From Manihot esculenta (Eukaryota; Streptophyta; Magnoliopsida; Malpighiales; Euphorbiaceae): 64,000 nt of DNA. The stretch covers positions 8,315,001 through 8,379,000 of the forward strand of contig NC_035170.2 in assembly GCF_001659605.2 (NCBI RefSeq), read 5' to 3'. Positions 1-13,600 of the stretch are shown piece after piece. The notes beneath the pieces were generated by a model. That model was not told the origin of the DNA, made no database searches, and saw only the letters and a list, made by a program, of their open reading frames with translations. Position 1 is the stretch's first letter. Every line of letters starts with the position of its first letter. The position numbers and the translations under genes were made by a program.

Positions 1-210
1 TATTGCTTTTATTTCAAAATTAGAACCTAAATTTTATGAAGATGCTCAAAATGATAAAAGCTAAATTCTTAGAATATAAGAATTAAAATCAATTTGAAAG
101 AAATAAAGTTTGACAACTTGTTCCTAAGTATAAAAATCAATCTATTATTGGAATAAAATGGGCTTTTAGAAACAAAATGGATGAAAATTAAAATGTAATT
201 ATGTTTTCAA
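1..210 (+). pseudogene. Ty1/copia reverse transcriptase fragment
   Basis: Decayed N-terminal part of a copia-type reverse transcriptase, cut by the window edge. Reading + with interruptions gives NQSIIGIKWAFRNKMDEN, which matches the conserved copia block around 'KWVFRNKMDE', preceded by a recognisable QFERNKV stretch. In-frame stops (one right after MDEN) and lost bases make it non-functional. The downstream RT and RNase H domains are missing, and an LTR remnant follows within about 400 bp, so the element was internally deleted. I recognise the family from the motif only. Confidence 0.75.
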
Positions 211-559
211 AAAGCTTAGTTTTGATAATACCAAAACTTAATTATTTTTTATGATACCAAAATTTAGGGACACCAAAGCTTGGCCCCATAAATTTTAAAA
301 GAGTTTGATTTTGATGATACTAAAACTTAATGAGTTATATTTTATTTAACTATCTTCAATGTTAAAAGTAGAGTATTTGAAAAGCATTAAAGTATCAAAG
401 GAGTTCTTTATAGTAGAAAGGAAGAAATCTTTTAAGGCAACTCAAGATAAATCAAAAGAAATGTAAAATTAAGTATCTTTATGATTCATTTCAAAAGAGT
501 GAATGAGTTCATATGTCAATGACAAAGTATTTTACTCTTATTTGATTTAAATGATTTAT

Positions 560-1561
560 TTCAAAAAAGAAAAATTGAATGTTTTTTATTTTTTAGCTGA
601 TCTAAAATTTTCAAATGCAAAATTAAACATTTAATTTTAGATGCAATTTAAATTTAGCTATCTAGTTTTTTCTTGCATTTATTTAATTAATTGCTTTTAG
701 TTTGCACGTCTTTTAATGTTATAATGACTAGTATTTTCAAAATATGTTATGGCTAAACTACTTTTTCAGCCAAGAAGAAAAAAACTTTTAGACTCCTATT
801 TAAAAGATTGAATTACTTCTTTAAATTACTTGATAAACCAATAATGAAAACATTGAATATCTGAGATCATTTAAAAACTTGTTTTCAAAGCCTTTCATTC
901 AATTTCTAATTTTTATTGGTAAATTATCTCTCTCTCAATTTAATAGCATTCTGCTGTAATTATTAATAGTTGTTGAGAGTGTTTCTTTCTAAATCTAAAT
1001 CTAAATAAGGTTGATCAAGTGTGTGTTCACTTGATAGAGGTTTTAAGCACCTATTGAAGTTTAGGTAGAAGTTTAAATGGTGAATCAAACTTGTAAAGGT
1101 ATTCAAGCACTTGAAAAGCTTGCTGTTATATGTAAGGTTGTTCTCTTACCTAGTAAAAGAAGTTTAGTGGATCGAAAACTCAAGGAAAATCATTGGGAGA
1201 GTAGACGTAGGCTGTGTTTATCGAACCGCTATAAATTCTATGTATTTAATTTTCTTATCTCTAAACTTCTTACATTCAGTTTTCATTATTTATCTGAGAT
1301 GTGTGTCTAATTATTAAAACAATGTTGATGAGAATCTGCTAAAATCAACTTGCTAATTTCATTTCTACTTTGTTTTTCCTATATTTGCTCAAATATCAAC
1401 TTATTCCTTAATCTTTTAAGAAAATATTTCAAATATCTGTTTTAATCTAGCACTCATTCTCTCTCATAATTAATAGTCATAATTTTTCATCAAAACTTAG
1501 AGTAAGAGTTGAAAATTTTATAAAAGTTACCAATTCACTCCTTTTGATGACTTATCTTGGA
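560..1561 (+). repeat. degraded copia (Sirevirus/Tork-like) LTR remnant
   Basis: The 3' half of a copia LTR is recognisable. Landmarks are a gagtagacgtaggc block, then cgaaccgctataaattc (about 1198-1239), then the LTR-end phrase accaattcactcctttt near 1530-1547. These three occur in this order in many plant copia LTRs. The left edge is uncertain. The 77-codon ORF at 1077-1310 lies inside the LTR and is not a gene. No intact primer-binding site follows, so this is probably a rearranged 3' LTR belonging to the RT scrap at 1-210. Confidence 0.6.
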
Positions 1562-4500
1562 ATAATATTATTAATATTTTATATTTTTAGAATATTATAA
1601 GTAGAATTAGACAATTATATCTCCCAAAAAATTTTAGCTCTATTCCTCTTAATTATAAAGTTAATCACATAGTCTGCTCTATGAATCATAAATTCTAGTA
1701 TTTAATTTTATTATGGCAGCTTCTATGTATTAATTTTTTTACAAATAATAAATTTAAAAATCACCAAATTTCAATATAACATTTCAGCATATCAAAAATA
1801 TAAAAATTTATAATTTTTCAACCATTTTAACTATTTATTTTAAATAAAACATAACAGAAGTTTTCCTTCGGAAAGTTTAGACATATGCATATTCAACATA
1901 TCAAAAAATATAAAATTTTATAATTTTTCAACCACTTTAACTATTTATTTTGAATAAATTATAATAGAAGTTTTCCTTTTAGATATATACATATTCAACA
2001 TATCCAAAGAGTAACAATGAAAATTATTAAAACTTACATTATTGAATCGATAAATTTATGCCATTTTTCTCCTTCTTCTCATTTTTTCCTTTCTCTTCTT
2101 CCCTTTTTCTTTTCTTCTACTTGCCCCTTCTTTCTCTCCTCTCCTCTTCTTTCTTTTGTTTTTCCCCGATTTTGGTCCTTTACTCGAATTGATGTTCCTT
2201 AGCCAATTTGAGACTACTACCTCAATTTGTGCAGCCATATTTTTTTCAAACTTAATATTAATTTTAGGAATATTACTCCTTAATTTCTCATAAATATTTA
2301 TTTTAGCTGTAAAAATTCAAATACACATGTTAAATATATTAGGTGACACAAATGGCTAGAGTCTGAGTTTTACTTTTAAAGTTTTCAAAATTATGCTTTA
2401 ACTTGCCATTCTTTCATTCTCTTTTCAATTAATTTTTTTTATTAAAAATATTCATATATTGATCTAATATTCTTTCATATTTTAATTGTTTAATCTTATA
2501 CCATATAAGTTAGCTCATCGATTTTTAGCAAACTCGTTAAGCATGCACGTCGAGAAACCCCGGCACGTCAAAAAACCCCAAATACCTCTTGAGAGTTTAC
2601 TATCTTGATTTGTTTTTAACCTTATTCTCATAATTTTAATGTATAACCATTTGGCCGTTTGAGATCTTTATGAATTACATATTAATCCCTAAAGATGTAA
2701 AACTATTATATAAATATCATTAAAAATTATAAAAATTCTATGCGAAAATGACATTATGGTTCTGATCAAAATTAATTTACAAATTGACCAGTCAAAATAT
2801 TGAAAAAGTGAGGTTTATTGTCCAAATTAAAAGGTGAAACTATACTCATAAAAAAATGCAAAAGTTTGACTATTTTTGGCCACTATGCCTAATTATAAAA
2901 TATATTTACTTTTAATATAAAATCTAAATTAAGAGATCATATATTTTACTAAGTAAAAAAATTATAAACTATATTGTAATTACCACTAAATTTCTAGATT
3001 TAATTTGTTTCTTTTGGCTATAATTCTGATAAATTAAAAATATTTAGCTTTATTATTCAAATTTAAAATTTTGGATATACATGTAAATTATAGTAAAAGT
3101 TTGGACCTTTTTAATTAAAACACATCATTTTTAATGTTAATTTTGTATCTGAAAGTAGAATAAGGGAGTGTTTGATTTACCTAAAATAGAATATGTGAGT
3201 GTTTGATTTACCTATTAGATGTAGTACATCGCAAGAAAGTAAATATATAACTATAGAATTTCATTGATAAATGATAAGCAATTTAATTGTTGGTATTTCA
3301 TATAGTCGGTAAATGGTTAGTAATTTACTTAGCCACCATTTTTTTTTTATAATTTAATCGGTAAATTTACTTATTATTTTTTACTTTCTTATAGTGGTAG
3401 ATAACTAACACGTAATAGATAAATAAATTGAACCGAGTCGAGCTTTGAATGGCTTAAGTTTGATTTGTCAAAATTTTTTCAAGTTTGAGATAAACTGGAG
3501 TTTTACTCATTTCAAACTCAAACCAAATATTAATAAACTCAAATTTAATTCTTTAGCAAATGAGCCAAGACTCCAAGGTTTATCTATCCAAATTTCGAAT
3601 ATTTCATAAACAATTTAATTTATTTATCACTCTAATAAATTTTCATTTGAAATTAATAAATTTAAAACTTGTAACTTTAGTTACATAAGCATATATATGA
3701 TTTAGCACACCAACCTATAAACAAATTAATAAGCTCTCCAGTTTTAATAAATTGAATATATACAAGTTCTAGAGATGTAGTTCTATCAAGCAGAGTTTAG
3801 AAGGCCCAAGCTCAATTTATAAAGTAGGCTTGACCTATAATATTAGAACTCGAGCTCATTTTTCAACATTGAGCTAAGCTTACTCAACTAGCCTATTTAC
3901 AAGGCCATTCAATGAATCAATTAAGTTTATAAGTTTTAACTAGCCGAATACGGTTGATCTCAATTTTCACTTATTTACTAAATGAGACAAAAAATTAAAG
4001 TTTTAAACTCATTTAAAAAAATAATTCGAGCTTAATTAAATTTTTATCAAATCGAATATTCTTACAAATAATTTAGTTCGTTTATATTTTTAGTAGATAT
4101 CTAAATATGCAAACAAAGGTGTTTAGTAAATTTTTAAAAAGCTAATTATAATTGATGGATAGACAGAAGCATTTCGAATCAGTTAAACTAGACAATTATA
4201 AGTTATTACTCTAGTAATTTTTACTCGCAGTCCCTCAAATTTGATTATATTTTTAATTTGATCACTCAATATTAATTTCTTTCATAAAATTTCTTCAATT
4301 TTAATTAAATTATCATAAACCAATTTCTTTCTTAAAACTTTTATAATCATGTTAATTGCTAGGTATATAAACTAATCGAAAAGCAAAAAAGCTAGGCAGC
4401 TAAACTAGTTCATTTTAAATTTGTTATTAATTACATATATTTTATTTTATTTTTTAAATACAATATTAAATAAATATTTTAACTAAATAAAATATTTAAA

Positions 4501-4920
4501 TTATATTTAATAATAGTAGCTTATAATATGAAAATAATAATAATATTTAATAAAATATAATTAAAATTAAAATTAATAGTATTTATAATAATATTTAAAA
4601 ATTTCCGAGTTAATTCAATTTAGTTAATGTTAAATATTTAATTATTTAATATTTAATTCTATAAAAATTAAATGGATAAAAAAAGCAAAAAAAAATTCTA
4701 ATTCTATTTAAAAAAATGTTAAAAGTTTATATTTGATAATTAAAAATAATAAAAAATTGTGTGATTAATGTAAATAGATCATTGTTGTAAATATCTAAAA
4801 TCTATTAAATTTTAATTAGAAAGAATTAAATCATTGGTGGAAGTTTAAATAATATTTAAACTAAAATTGAAAGAGTTATTAAAAGAAAATTAAAATTAAG
4901 CATTGAGAATGAAAATGGGC
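1562..4920. other. AT-rich spacer, no gene
   Basis: No coding signal on either strand. It holds a short tandem duplication (1782-2003), a polypyrimidine tract (about 2060-2180) whose ORFs on both strands are low-complexity artefacts, and a stretch at about 3425-4110 rich in GAGC/TCGAG-type words of the kind seen in old non-autonomous DNA transposons. I cannot define ends for the last. 4400-4900 is almost pure A/T. Confidence 0.6.
1782..2003 (+). repeat. tandem duplication, two ~110-bp units
   Basis: Two adjacent copies (about 1782-1890 and 1891-2000) share tcaaccattttaactattt / tcaaccactttaactattt and acagaagttttcctt / atagaagttttcctt. A third copy starts (catattcaacatatcc) and stops. Differences between units show the duplication is not recent. 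Confidence 0.8.
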
Positions 4921-4947
4921 TGATATCCGCTACCAATTGTAGCTAAA

Positions 4948-4973
4948 AGCACAAGCACAAGCACAAGCACAAG
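4948..4973 (+). repeat. hexanucleotide repeat (AGCACA)n upstream of VPS60
   Basis: About four perfect 6-bp units lie roughly 280 bp before the VPS60 start codon, followed by two long T runs (about 5029-5044 and 5101-5124). This is the likely proximal promoter or transcription-start area of VPS60. No clear TATA box was identified. Confidence 0.7.
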
Positions 4974-5247
4974 GAAAGTTCATTTTGATCGGTCCTTTCC
5001 GGTTTTTTGAAAAAATCGCCTAGTTTTTGTTTTTTTTTTTTTTTCCAAAGAAAAAATCGTCAAAATCAGTGGGTCAAACGCTAGGAAACTTATTCCCAAG
5101 TTTTTTTTTTTTTTTTTTTTTTTTAAATTATTCGAAACTTCTTGACGAGTAAACGTAAAAGAGGAGATAAAAAACCACAAGCCATCTTCTTGCCCATTTT
5201 CGTTACAACTTCAAATAGTTCTCTAAACAAAGAAGAAGAAGAAGAAA

Positions 5248-7608
5248 ATGAGGAGAGTCTTTGGCGTTAAGAAAGACAAAGAACCTCCTCCTTCTATTCA
5301 AGACGCTTCCGATAGGGTTTCGCTCTCACTCCCTTCTATTTGATTTTGTATATTTTTCCTTAATTTAAGATTGTTTGGTTATGGAAATTTTAATCTGAAG
5401 TACCTTTATAGATTCAAAATTTTCAAGTTGTCGTTTCCAATTTGCAGTTGACATCTTCTTTTATGGATTAGATTGGGGTAGATTTTATTTCAGTTTACTT
5501 AGATTTTCGTAATTTAGCATTTTCGAGTTTAAATTTGCAATCGGAAGTACCTTAATCATAGAAAATTTGCAACAGTTGCTGGATATGTTATGTTTGCAAT
5601 GATTAGGGTTTTCTTTCTGGTATACTCTTCCTAATTTTTTTCCTGAAATGGTAATTTAAATTGGTTCCTTCATTAGATCAATAAAAGAGGTGATTCTGTG
5701 GATGATAAGATCAAAAAGCTTGATGCAGAGCTCAGTAGGTATAGGGAACAGATTAAGAAAACACGACCTGGACCTGCTCAAGAGGCTGTAAAAGCTCGGG
5801 CTATGAGGGTTCTTAAACAAAAGAGAATGTGAGTATCATCTTTGCTCTTTTATGTAATTTTAGTACCACAATTTGCTTCTGACTTGCCATGCTATACTGA
5901 TGATCCATAGCCGCATATACTCCCAGAAGTCCTAGGGATTTTGTGTGTTTGTGCATATATTGTACAATAAATACGATTAAACTAATTTTGATATAGTCAA
6001 TAGAAGTATTTTGGGATTTTTTTTTTTTCTTAATTCAATGTGAGATGTTTTGAATTTTTCTGTGCAAGTAGATCATTTCAAATGCAGCTGGTGATAACTA
6101 GCTGTATTCTTTTCTCCACTATACTAGGAAGAAAGGATGTATAATAGGAACTACTTTTGAATAATTGTAATCTCTAACAACCATAGGATGTTCTGATCAT
6201 TATTCAATGTACTTAGCATCTCTAATCAACTTATATGAGACTCATGTCAGGCTAGATTATATGTGGTTCAGATTCTGTATTCTATTAGTGTACCTGGTTT
6301 AAACTTCAGACTGAACATCAGGAGCTTTTTTCTGTGTAAGGCACTCTAATTATATATGATTAAGAGATAGGTATTTCACACCTTGTATCTCTAAACTACT
6401 AACGTGTGAATGAAGTTAATATTATGTCAATGCCTAGTTTCACTTCTTGGGTATTGCATACATTTTTGAAATAGTCCTCAAAATTCAACATGCTTTTGAC
6501 TAATTATTCTATCTATGAACTTTATCTTTCTCATTGCGGAACTTTTCAGCATGCTACTGTATTTCAACATTCCTCATCATCCTTTAGCTCCTGTTTCCTT
6601 AGCTTTTTATTTAAATTCAAGAATTTTTTTCCTGATAAAGTGTGTCCCTTTCTATCTAAATTAATCTATAAGCCCTACTCTATTCGTACTCTTAGTAAAA
6701 CCCTGGCCTGAATGAATTTCATTGTTTTAGCGAGGACATCTGGGTTGCTTATTCTGGTATCTTGTGCTCTTGTCTAAATCCTAATTTTCTAAACTACTTC
6801 TGTAGATGACAATTCCTTATGAGGTGTTTATTCTAGTAATTGACTTCAATATGGAAATTGATGTTTCAACCAATTATTTAACCTACCATGTCATTTTTAT
6901 ATGGATTACTGTGGAAAGTAGACATTCTGCTTTGTTCCAGTAAGATGAGCTTTATGCGTTAGAAAGTATTATGATGCCTTTAAAGCACTATGCTTCGAAG
7001 TTATAGATGCAAATTTTGGTCAAGGATTTGACTTGTAGAAGTAGCATTTCTGGAAAAGGTTGGAAGAAGCATACAATAGATGACATTCCTTTGATCCTCC
7101 ACAAATGGGAGCCAATGTAAATTGGGACACCCTCTACATAGAAATTTTAGATTTATCTGAAGATTCTCTGGCAATTTTTGGCTCTATTGCAGAACTCATA
7201 AAAAGAAACTAGTGTTACTTTCATTTATCTATTATTTGAGTCAATGACTTCAATTAATCATTTTTGTGATAAATCTATTAGGATAGATCATATTAGTGGT
7301 GACGAAACTAGTCACTTCACTTCATTGAAGTTCCATTTGTTCAAACATACCACAGTAATAAACAATCTGTTGTAAGCAACTCCCTGGTTCAGAATTGTTC
7401 ATCTGATGTATTGCATTGCTGATGTATCATCCTAGTCAGTTTCTAGGGTTGCGAGTAGAATTCATTTTCATGGAAGCCAATTGTTCTATCCAAGTCATTA
7501 ATCCTCTTAGTCTCTCTCTCTCTGCTCTGAGCCGCTTTATCAATGATCTACAAATTAAATATCTTTCTGATCTTTTCTCTATTAATAGTCTATTATTCTG
7601 AATCCTTT

Positions 7609-7641
<33 letters not shown>

Positions 7642-10600
7642 CCCCAAACCTAATCACCATGGCGAACACCAAAGCATTGCTACCTGTTTCCACATGTATC
7701 TAGAGTTCATACTCATGATTGATTTTAAGAGATACACAAATGGGACCTCTATGCATCTCTTTTTTGGTTTTCAGAACCCTTATTGCTCAATTTATGACTC
7801 TGATGGAGTTATAATCTAGAAGATCCTCATGAGAGTCCCTAAATTCCCCCTTCAAATGATCTATCCAACAAATTATATTGCAAGAAAAGATAGATTGAAT
7901 TTGTCTGTTTCAGTTGGAGAGCCATGGCATTTAGAAATTTAATTTCATTGTTACATGATCTGGAGTCAGTGCCGCTTTCTCAGATTCAAGTTTTTGGGCA
8001 TTTTATTGAGCCTAAAATGGAGAGCTGAAACTGTAGTTGAAGAAAAGAAAGCAAAAGACGATGATGATGCCAATTGATAGATGTAGATAAAGAATATATT
8101 TCAAGGATCTTTGAATTAACAAAACAAAGAGCAAGTAAGAGAGATACTGGGGAGGTAAGAAGGGAAAACACAAACGACCTCTTTGATGCGTGAGCAGGGC
8201 AAAAGTAGGCATTTGACTGCTAATTAGGATGCAAAATTGCTCCATATCAGCTTTTTATTAGTTTCTTTTTCAGATGTCTGTCATTGATCCAGTTGGAAAA
8301 AAGAATCGTCATGGTAACTATTTACTTTGGTAGCTCAGTGTTGGTGGATAAATTATCTCCATGTTATTGTGCAGTAATGAAGTCTGAGATACATTGTTTA
8401 ATGGAGTAGAATTAATTAATATTATTTTGCTACTAGGACCATACTACATGCTTGTTTTTATGTATTATTTCAGTCCACTATTTCTAAAATTTGCAAGCTA
8501 TTCCACAGGTATGAAGGACAACGGGACATGCTTTACAACCAAACGTTCAACCTTGATCAAGTTGCATTTGCTTCTGAGGGTATTAAAGATGCTCAACAAA
8601 CTGTATGTCCTCACACTTTTTCATTAATTTCAAATTTATTTTCAGATGAAATATAAGGGCCTCGTAATGTCTCCTTAAGCTGATATCAGTGTAGCATGAA
8701 GTTATCAATGGTTGCTATTTAAATGCAATTCATGTCAGGGTGGAGGAAATATTTATCATTAGGATTAGTGCATCGCTTTTGTCCGCCTGCATGTTTGAAT
8801 TTTATGGTACATGTCCTGGCCTTCACCTGCATAGTGAAAGTGGAATAGTCCATTTCTTTTCAACCTAAAAGTTTATTAAACCTTCAACTACTCCACATGC
8901 TTTGCATCCCATTAACATGGGATAGTGTCCTCCTTCATTAACTTGCAGTAGGGAAGAAATAATTACATTTTTTTTTAAAATGTTACTTATTATTATCATC
9001 GTCGTGCGTTAATCCTTCCAATTTTGTTTGTTTTAACCTGAATCAATTGATTAATGAAACAAAGAAAGCTTTTTCTAATTACCTGGTATTAAATGATTAA
9101 TTGATCAAATTATAGATAAGCATGTAATCCCTCCATCCCCTAATTTTTGTCCAACTTTCCATTTTTGGCTGTCCCAAATAGTTGTCCGCTTTCTTGTTTT
9201 ACATTATGGTTAACATATAAATTGGCTATTGTAGCCTATTTAATTTTATCTTATTTTCAACAATCCCTTAGTAATTATTATTATTTTTTTTTCAAATAAG
9301 AATGTAAATTATCTCTAACATTTAATTCAAAACATATGTTATTAATAATGATTTTATTGTTTCAGTAAAACTTAAATATGGGTATAATTGGAAAATTAGT
9401 AAAAAAATTTATTATTTAGCTATAATAACTATCATTTCTTTATCTATTTGAAAAAACAAAGTGGACAAAAATTATGAGACAGAGGGAATATTTTGTTAGG
9501 TTCTTGATCCCTAGCTCCTCTTCTTGCTTATAGAAGATAGAAAGGAAAGAAAGAAGAAGAAGAAATGGGAATGGAGCAGGAGGTAGATAGAATATTCTGG
9601 AATGTTGTATCTCTTATCATAGTCAACAGCAGTTCACAATAGCTGTATTTATACAGCTTATGTAGCTAATAGTAGCATAACTGTTCCCACCCTTCTGATC
9701 TTATGTTACAACTTTATTCTTCCTCTAACACTCCTAACTACTTCTTAACTAGCCCTTAGCTACCACAAAGCTTTTCATAGTAAATATTCTAATAAATGAA
9801 CCCAGAAAAAAAGGCAAGTGAAGAGTCTCCATAAATTACACACTTCCTTTCTTTTTCTGATGAGCATGTAGACAATCTTCTTTTCTATGTGGTAAGAAGA
9901 ATTAGATTAAAGGCGCCAGGCAAGGTGAGGGATGAGGCGAGGCCTCTTGCAAGAGGTGAGTGCCTTGCCTGGCTAGAGGCATGAGGTACGGCGAGGTGCT
10001 GCCTCTGAAAATAACGGGGCTGGCTTATTTTTTCCTTGCTTTTTAAACACCAAACTCTAATTTATAGTTTCCTTTTGAATTCGCTGTTTGGATAACTAAA
10101 TTTTAGGTACTAGCCTTGTATTTATGCTCACTAATTAGCAAGAGAATAGTACAATATCTACATAAATATGACTTATATATATATATATAATACAAACAGA
10201 CAAAGGCTATGGCGCCTCACTTCAAAATGGCCTTCACCTCTCACCTAAGACCATAAGGTACCCAGTTGCTTTAGTGTCTCTTAATAGCTAGTCAGTACAA
10301 CAATGAGAGTTGAAAGATGAAGGTATTATTGAAGCCAAATTTTGAATACACCAAACAGAGACAAGGTATGGGACAACCAGACCTGTACTCTAGAGTGGAA
10401 AATTATGATGTAATATAAGCATCATTATTTATCGGCATGCTTAAGCATAAATTTCATGAATTCCAACTGAGATATGGTTTGTTTTCTTTTAGTGGTTTAA
10501 TCAGTTTGGATATTGATTTAGTTTCTGGACATGAATTTAATGGTGCACAATTATCCAATTTGAGGATCCATGCGATGTATTTCCAGTTTGGTGATCTGAA

Positions 10601-13600
10601 TTCTCCAATAATTGTTCTGCAACCAGTTGAATTTTCCATTTGTTTTGTCTATAACTTTTATATGAATTGGGAACAGTGCTTGTTTATTTTTGAATTTTTT
10701 ACTAGGACTTCACATTTGATCTAAGGAAACAGTCTCCTCGCTATGCAAAAGTCTGGGATACATCCCAACTCAGTTGCCCATAATGGTGGCAAGTCTTATG
10801 CCTACATACTCGCCATTAATCTAATAAAATTCCCAAAGAGTGTTCATCTAAGTTTTAATAAATTTTACATTAAAATCAAAATATTATATGGTAATGTTTG
10901 GGCCATTCTACCTAGGAAACTGATAATCTGTTTTATAAACATTACTTTTGGACTATTTATTGAGTTGATTATTGAATTTGGTTTTAGGAGATCTGCATAT
11001 AACAAAGAAAGTAAAATTTGTCACTTTTTTTAAAATAAAATGTTGATATTTGTCATTATATACAGTAATTGTAACTTAACCAATAAGTAAAAAGTAATTC
11101 ATGATAAATTGCTAGCTAACAGAAGTAATTAATATCATCACCAATGTGAGCAACTAATAGTCAACTCAGCTGCCAGCCTAAGTAGGGCTGAAATGTAGAA
11201 ATAGTTATTCTATTTGAAATAGTAGTGATAATAATTGTAAAGTTGCAACTTAACGCCATATTTTACTTATAAAATAAAATTGTAAGGCACTCAGCAACTC
11301 ACATTAAATAATAGGAATTCTTTTATACCCACCGTTGAAGATTTATCATATGCTAAATCAACTGTGTGCATTGGGCTATGGAGTATTCACCTTGAAATAT
11401 TCTTGGTAGCATACAAAGGTTCATGCTTCAAGGCTGTCAAGGTGGAGCTGTATTTGTAGTTTTGTACACTGATTGGAACCTGCTGCCTACCTTGGGTGAG
11501 GAAGGAAATGAAAATATGACTAGGGAAGGGCTACTTTTAAAATATGCAATTAAATATTGGAGTGTCTTCTTATACCTTTACTTTGCATATCCATTTGTTT
11601 AGGAGATATTTACTGGAGCCATTTTGATGACACTGGTTACTAATATTCTGGTGTCTTCTTATACCTTTACTTTGCATAACCATTTGTTTAGAAGGAGATA
11701 TTTCCTGGAGCTATTTTGGCGACACTGATTACTAATATATGATTTTCTTAATTGAATGTTTTTTGTTCTTGTCAGATGACAGCTTTGAAATCTGCCAACA
11801 AGGAGTTGAAAGGAATGATGAAAACTGTGAAGATCCAAGACATAGATGTATATGCTCTTTCAATTTGTCGTGCTGCTAAATTCTCTTGTTAATTTCACGT
11901 TGGCTTCTTGAGGGAATTTATGGTGCTAAATTTACATTTTTAATTTGTAGAGTTTGCAAGATGAGATGATGGACTTGATGGATGTGAGTAATGAAATCCA
12001 AGAGACCCTGGGTAGAAGCTATAATGTTCCCGATGATATTGATGAGGATGAACTCATGGGAGGTAAGTTTAGTTTACAACTAAAGGATCAAGCTGATACA
12101 TAATTTTTGGGCACGTTTCAAATTTTTGTTTTAACTTCCCCATCTATTTGATGTTCGTGAGAATTCAGAGTAAATTGCTCTTTCTATAAAATGTATTAAT
12201 TGCTCGATCATTCCAATGGGACTAAAAAATTGCAATGCTATCATTTCAGTAGCATTTAACAGTTTCTTTTCCTGGTTTTTGTAACTTCCTTTTCTCCCAT
12301 GCTGTCAATTGGAAACATCTATCCACGCATTAATTGAGAGGAAAATGTTTCATGCGCTTGTATTGGGTATTAGTTTGCTGATTGAACTCTGCATCGCAGA
12401 ACTTGATGCACTGGAAGCAGACATGGGAATGGAAACTGAATCTGATGGTGTACCTTCTTATCTCCAACCTGATAAGGAACCTGATTTGGATTCAGAACTC
12501 AACTTACCCTCAGCACCAATAGGACAGGCAGCAGCAGCAGCGGGTAGAAATAATGCGCAGGTAAACATGACATTTAATTTACTATTGGTAAATTACTTTT
12601 TCATCATTGAGTTACACCAAAATTAATAGATATGTGCTTCTATTTTAAAAATTCAATAGTTTATTACCTATAATGTGACTCCGTCAAACTGAAGAAGTAT
12701 GCAAATGTTAGTTTTAACATAATCTAAGGATGAAAGATTAGTATATCTTTAAAATTTTTTGGTAATTTCTCATATAATTAACGAAAATTTGAGTGGAGGG
12801 ACTTTCAATTTGATAAAGTCAAAATATAAGAACTAAATTTAAAATTAAAAGACATATATGTTAATTTTGGCATTGCTCAAGGACTAAAAGTAATTTGCCC
12901 TTTACAATTTTCTGTTCTACTGAAAGATGAATAGAGCATGCTGGTGGAAGTGGCTGCCAAATGCTATTGCTGTTATGTTATTGGCTAGTCGCTTGATTAC
13001 TGGCTTACTGCATCTGCATGTGCCCAATAAAATAAAATAAGATAAAATAAACAAAAAATCATGCTGTCCTCCTGTAACCATTTGCTCATGGATTATAGAT
13101 CGACTTAAATCTAAATCGATTTTGGGTTATTGGATCCATTATCTTTGAAATTACTGAAGTTCTATTAATTAATATGTTTATTATAATTTTGTTAATAAAA
13201 TATTATTTATGATTATTATTTTTATAATTTTATTAATAATATTAAATTTATAATCATCATTTGGCTAAGATAAGTTATAATTATTATTTTTATAAATTAA
13301 AGTTACTATTATTTAACTGTTTAACTTATTAATGGTTATAATTTTTATTTTATTTCAGTTAACTAGGTTGTAAGTTATAATCGACCAACATTTTGGTTTC
13401 AGTTAAAGTTCTGTTTTCTTTTAATTTCAGTTTGGTTCAGTTTGATTAACCAAAGGCCCCCCATTTTGTACATAGTAATTGTTATTGGTTTCTTTTATTT
13501 TGATACTCACTTTGACTAATTAAATTACTGTATTATCATTATTAAAAATTTAACATTACAATGTACACTCTCATTTAATGTATAATAACTTTTTTCCTTT

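Noticed and set aside
1077..1310. 77-codon ORF on +
   Set aside because: Lies inside the copia LTR remnant; no protein motif.
2017..2238. Overlapping 60-61 codon ORFs on both strands
   Set aside because: Product of a polypyrimidine tract; low complexity.
10437..11033. 95- and 96-codon ORFs on +
   Set aside because: In intron 3 of VPS60, no motif and no splice logic linking them to exons.
12309..12626. 105-codon ORF on + as a separate gene
   Set aside because: It is VPS60 exon 6 (12400-12560) read through into both neighbouring introns.
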